Positions 59,930 to 64,000 of a stretch of DNA of 64,000 nucleotides are shown piece after piece. How positions within the stretch are numbered: position 1 is the stretch's first letter; each line of letters begins with the position of its first letter. The notes under the pieces are model-generated. The model was not told the DNA's origin, ran no database searches, and saw nothing but the letters and a program-made list of their open reading frames with translations. The stretch is from Certhia americana (taxonomy: Eukaryota; Chordata; Aves; Passeriformes; Certhiidae). The stretch lies in NCBI GenBank assembly GCA_018697195.1, contig JAGMWU010000028.1:4569364-4633363 (forward strand), written 5' to 3'. Both the position numbers and the translations under genes were made by a program.

Positions 59930-61690
59930 AGAGGGGCAAGAACGGTGATGCGGGAGCGGAAGTGCACCGGGACATGGGGAACAGGGATCACGGGAAAATG
60001 GGAAAACAAGTACGTCGGCAACGGGACTAATGGGAGAACAGGCACCGGGTAAGGGTAAACAGGGCACCGGGAATGGGAATACAGGATATCGGGACATAGG
60101 GACAAAAGGGCAACGGGAATGGGAAACAGGGCACCGGGACATGGGAAAACAGGGCCACAGGGATAATGGGAAACAGGATACCGGGAATAGGGAAAACAGC
60201 GGCACCGGGGAATGGGAAACAGGGCACCGGGAATGGGAAACAGGGCACGGGAAGGGAACAGGATACCGGAATAGGGAAACAGGGCAACAGGGAATGGGAA
60301 AACAGGGGCCCCGGCGAATGGGAAAACAGGGCTATCGGGAAGAAATTAAACATGGGTCAACAGGGGCCGACCGGGCACATAATGGAGAACAGGGCAGACG
60401 GGACATGGAAAACAGGGACACGGGAAATGGGGAAACAGGGCACGGGAATGGGAAACAGGATACCGGGAAATGGGGGAACAGGGCACCGGGAATGGGGAAA
60501 CAGGTGTAACCGGGACACTAGAGGGACAACACCGTGTTACCGGGAAAGTGGGGGAACAGCGGGCAACGCGAGAAATGGGTGAACCCGGGCACCGGGAATG
60601 GGGAAAACAGGGCACCGGGAAATGGCGGGTCACAGAGGAACCGGGAATGGGGAACAGAGGCACCAGAGGAATGGGAAAGTCAGGGCACCAGGGAATATGA
60701 GAAACAGGGGTACCGGAGAAATGGGGAACAGTGGCACCGGTGAATGTAGGAAAGAGGGCAACGGAATGGGAAAATCAGGGCACCGGAGATGGGGAACGGG
60801 CACCGGGAATGGGGATACAGGCGACCGGAGAATGAGGAACAGAGGCACCGAGAGAATGGGAAACAGGGCACCGCGAAATTACATGAGGGAACAGGATACC
60901 GGAATTGAGGAAAACAGGGTACCGGGGATGAGGGGAATTACGCAGGGGGCTGGGGAATACCCATCGAGAGGAGGAAAACAACGCACCGGGGTGCGAGATA
61001 GTAACCTTTCCTGCGCCGTGAGTAGACCAACCAACAGCTGGGAAAACGTATACCACCAGAGGGAGGGGAATTACCCACCGGGGACAGAGAATAATGCACA
61101 CTGAGATGGGGAATAACCCACCGCCACGGGGAATAACCCACGGGATTTTTGGGAATAAAATAAACCACGGGCACGGGGATAAAACCCCATCGGGAATGTG
61201 GAATAACGCAATGAGCTGGGGAATAACCCCCAGTGATGGGAATAACCACGGGGACAGGGAATATGCATGGGGATGGGGAATAAAACTGGAGAGTGAATAA
61301 ACTCACCGGGAGGGAGAATAGCACCAGGGAGGGGGAGAAGCGCATATTATCCTTATGGGATAGCGCGAGACTTCACTAACCATTGTGGATAGCAAGGCAG
61401 TATTTAACAAAGCCCTGGGATGGGGAATAGGCCCGGGGAGGGGGAATAGGGACACCAGGGTAAGGGGAAATCATGGGCCTGGGGATGGGGATTTTAACGG
61501 CACAGGGATGGATAATCAGGGCATGAGGGGAGAGTGGAAAAAAGCGCAGAGCGGTGATTGGGAAATGACACCACGAGTATGGGGAAACAGCAGAGGGAAT
61601 GTGTGAAAGGGACACAGCTATGGCCACGGGGGAAAGGGCGCGGATGGGAGTACGGAGCAGGGAGAGTGGGGAGCAGGAGGATCAGGGAAA
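59930..61690 (+). repeat. degenerate G-rich minisatellite upstream of TRIM33
   Basis: About 1.7 kb of imperfect copies of a 20-22 bp unit like GGGAATGGGAAACAGGGCACC (plus strand), clearest at 60090-60330. From about 61,070 the unit shifts to a GGGGAATAACCCACCG type, and from about 61,400 to GGGGAATAGG-like units. Unit length wobbles by 1-3 bases throughout, and the open frames (Gly/Asn/Arg-rich plus, Pro/Phe/Ser-rich minus) are artefacts of the repeat. G-runs every few bases could form quadruplexes. The wobble may be true decay, or base-calling noise like that in exon 1. Confidence 0.92.
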
Positions 61691-61975
61691 CACGCGACGC
61701 GTGGATGGAGGAACAGCAGTGCAGTGAGGTGGGTACCAGAGCCACCCTCGTGGAGCACTGCCTGGTGCCCCAGTGCTGCAGGACAGACCACACACCCCCA
61801 AATCCTGTGTCCCCCACTGTCCCTGCAGGATGAGGACATTCGGGGGCTCACCTGGCCCAGTGCAGTGATTAGGTTGCTAATTGAGATTCTTGGTTAAGCG
61901 TATTAAAGTTTGTTGGTGGAGCTTTTTTTTTTTTTTTCCCTGTGAGCCTCGTAGGAGAAAAAATAAAAGCAGGAC
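61691..61975. other. flank of the minisatellite
   Basis: Ordinary GC-balanced sequence with a T-run at about 61923-61938. Possible splice-like CTGCAG sites near 61825 occur on both strands, but no open frame is supported. Confidence 0.35.
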
Positions 61976-62720
61976 TTAAACTTTGGAAAGGTACTAAAAA
62001 AATTTATTAATAAAATTTAAAGAATAAGAAGAATCGAATAAATCTCCGACATTCTCTTCCTCCCCCTACACCTTTTTTCCTCTATTGATTACCTATAGAA
62101 ATTAGAATACTAAAACTAATACTTAGAAGATTAATAAGACTGTATCGTATTTCTTATATATATTATATAAATTATATAGGAAATGTTATGTACAAAGTAT
62201 ATAAATAATATAAATATCTAGTAATCATTAGTCTATAAATATAGTCACTTAAGATACTTAGAAATAAGAATACTTAGAATTCCTGCGTTTTTTACTTTTA
62301 GTATGTAGTCTTTTTTTGTTACACTATGGAGAATTGTGTCTACAGAAAATAGTTTTTGGATTATTTCATTTTATTAACAGTCGCGCTTGGGACTTTGCCA
62401 TTTGTGAAGTCGTTTCTCATCTTTGTAGCCTTTTTATAGTTGTGCTTTTAAGTTATGCTAATTTGACGGGGTATTACATTTTAAGGATGAATTGGTTTAA
62501 AGGTTTTTTATTTCTGTTTAAGATCATCTTTATCATCTTCAAAAAGACTCCCAGGTTTTTTTTGTTTAAAAGTATATTGACAAACGATATCTGCTTTTTT
62601 ATTAGTTTAATTATGTATTAATAATTTTTTTTTTTTTAAAAAAAAATTTTTTTAAACAAAAAAAAAAAATATTACATTACTAATTACTAAGCTACATATT
62701 TAGGTATTAGCTATAATAAT
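61976..62720 (+). repeat. extremely AT-rich tract
   Basis: About 745 bases of very low GC with runs of T and A (62620-62670) and repeated ATACTTAGAA words (near 62120, 62252 and 62269). It lies directly after a very GC-rich region. AAAAAAATTTATTAATAAAA near 61997 resembles the AT-rich block inside the LTR at 50545, so an LTR origin is possible, but I cannot find ends or a target duplication. Confidence 0.5.
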
Positions 62721-64000
62721 TAAACCTGTAATGTTCAAGAAGCTAATAAGGGAACCACTCAGACAACAAGAGAATAAAGTGGTACCTAAACAGGACCCCC
62801 GGTCCACTCGTGACCACAGCTCCTTGGGCTTTGACACAAATGCCCAGATAAGACCAGAACAAGAGTAGCAAGCAGGATGTTTACAGGCATAAGGAGGTCA
62901 TAACAACACGCGCTCACTGCTTTGATAGGACATAAAAAGTGAAACATTCACCAGTTGTCATTAGGCCTGGAAATTATTAAACAGGACATTGTGGGATGTC
63001 CCAGCCTACCTCCTCCGCGAGCAGATGTTTAATAAACCACACTGGAAAGAAAAACAATTCAGACATATCTTCCACCTCACAGCAAACGAAACAGAGGTGT
63101 CTGCAGACCCAGCATCTCAACGTGTCTTGGTTTGTGGTTTAACACAAGCTGCTCTATGACATGTCAGGGATTACAGTACTGAAAGATCTTGCAGGTATAT
63201 CTCGTTTTTGCTTTTCCACATGTGGCTGCTTGATTTCGTGAAATTCTTTCCAGCCTGCGGACAATAGTTCGTTCAATCTCGTCATTTTTACTGACAGACT
63301 ACGAGACCCACCTGACAGGGGAGAAGAAATAAAAGAGCCTTTAAGTGTTATGTAAACAGCCTCTGATTTAAATCAAGACAACCATTGCTCCAAAGCACGC
63401 AGAAAACACTCAAATAAAGCAGGATTTTTCTACACACATGATTAATCTTCAGTCGACTAATGATATTGAACAACCAAAGGACAATGAATAATGTTAACCC
63501 TGTTAAACGGGGGGAAAACACAAAAATATGTAATGACTAGAATCATCCAAACGCCCATATTGAGAAAAGAACCAAGGTGTAAGACAATTCAGGAAAATTT
63601 GAAGAAATGCCTAATTAAAATATTCCCTCTTCCCACCCCGCCCCCCCCCGACGTTGATCACTTCATCTCAGTAGAATTTACTATGGAAAGTTCAAGACTA
63701 CAAAACTTAAAAACACTTTCGCAAGCACCAGTATCTCAGCAGCACCACAGGATTATGAAATTTCAAGCTGGAGAGAATTTCAAGTAAAATTTCAAGCAAT
63801 GGAGAAACCTGTGCTAAGGGTAACAAAGAATTGTCAACCACGTGGAATTCCATCTCTCGAAGCTAGCCCCAGCTGTGGGGTGCTGTTTCTTCCTCGACAT
63901 CAGGTCTTGAGTGCTGTTTTTCCGTGGAGAAAACGCGTATTTTTGTTTTCTCTTTCTTTAACATCTAGCAGTCCCTGTTGCTCATTTCCAAGTACATTGC
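62721..64000. other. unassigned sequence upstream of TRIM33
   Basis: No exon of BCAS2, the expected next gene, and no clear transposon ends. A poly-A signal-like TTTAATAAACCAC at about 63028 and a TGTCTTGGTTTGTGG at 63123 recall LTR sequences, but no termini or duplications support a call. A C-run sits at about 63640-63649. Confidence 0.35.

Noticed and set aside
60030..60509. Gly/Asn/Arg-rich repeat proteins, resembling an elastic or antifreeze-like repeat protein
   Set aside because: Direct translation of the G-rich minisatellite. The unit length is not a multiple of three and wobbles, so no stable repeat protein exists.
62316..62621. A 101-codon Phe/Ile-rich open frame resembling a membrane protein
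   Set aside because: AT-rich codons give hydrophobic residues automatically; there is no homology or context.
62727..63150. A possible LTR with TG start, AATAAA near 63030 and TTTAACA end
   Set aside because: No matching inverted ends and no target-site duplication could be found.
61740..64000. Start of BCAS2, the expected upstream neighbour of TRIM33
   Set aside because: I looked for the conserved BCAS2 N-terminal and coiled-coil motifs on both strands and found none; it must lie further out.

Overview
This 64 kb window is vertebrate nuclear DNA, almost certainly from a bird. It has split exons with canonical GT/AG junctions, about seventeen 5'-truncated CR1 LINE fragments, CpG-rich promoters, and two solo LTRs with clean target-site duplications. 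The first solo LTR begins with a sequence typical of songbird endogenous retroviruses, so a passerine is likely. SYT6 next to TRIM33 matches the order on human 1p13; in chicken, from general knowledge, this block lies on a GC-rich microchromosome. Species identity and SYT6/TRIM33 orthology are inferred from recognised protein motifs and gene order, not from a database search.

Layout. (1) 1-7.1 kb: the 5' end of SYT6 on the minus strand. The first coding exon is at 6950-7103, and a GC-rich candidate alternative non-coding first exon is at 1666-1960. The remaining SYT6 exons lie before base 1. (2) 7.1-19.9 kb: a GC-richer intergenic spacer with CR1 fragments, a GGGGAA purine tract, a TG microsatellite and one CTCF-like site. 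(3) 19.9-24.6 kb: an AT-rich stretch read as the long TRIM33 3' UTR. (4) 24.6-59.6 kb: the whole TRIM33 (TIF1-gamma) gene on the minus strand. I resolved 20 exons, and exons 2-20 join in frame to 941 residues covering the second half of the RING, both B-boxes, the coiled coil, the TIF1 signature region, the S/T/P/Q-rich middle, the PHD finger and the bromodomain. (5) 58.8-59.8 kb: the CpG-island promoter and exon 1, which is recognisable but riddled with small indels. (6) 59.9-61.7 kb: a noisy G-rich minisatellite just upstream of the promoter. (7) 61.9-64 kb: a very AT-rich tract and unassigned sequence.

TRIM33 is a nuclear E3 ubiquitin ligase and chromatin reader that modulates SMAD4/TGF-beta signalling; SYT6 is a synaptotagmin involved in membrane traffic. 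They are neighbours by conserved synteny and show no sign of working together. No new enzymatic or defence system is visible. The points most worth a second look are the corrupted TRIM33 exon 1, the higher-order 62-bp minisatellite that fills TRIM33 intron 2, the two solo LTRs only 263 bp apart, the GC-rich 32-bp repeat that abuts the exon 1 splice donor, and the candidate alternative SYT6 promoter.
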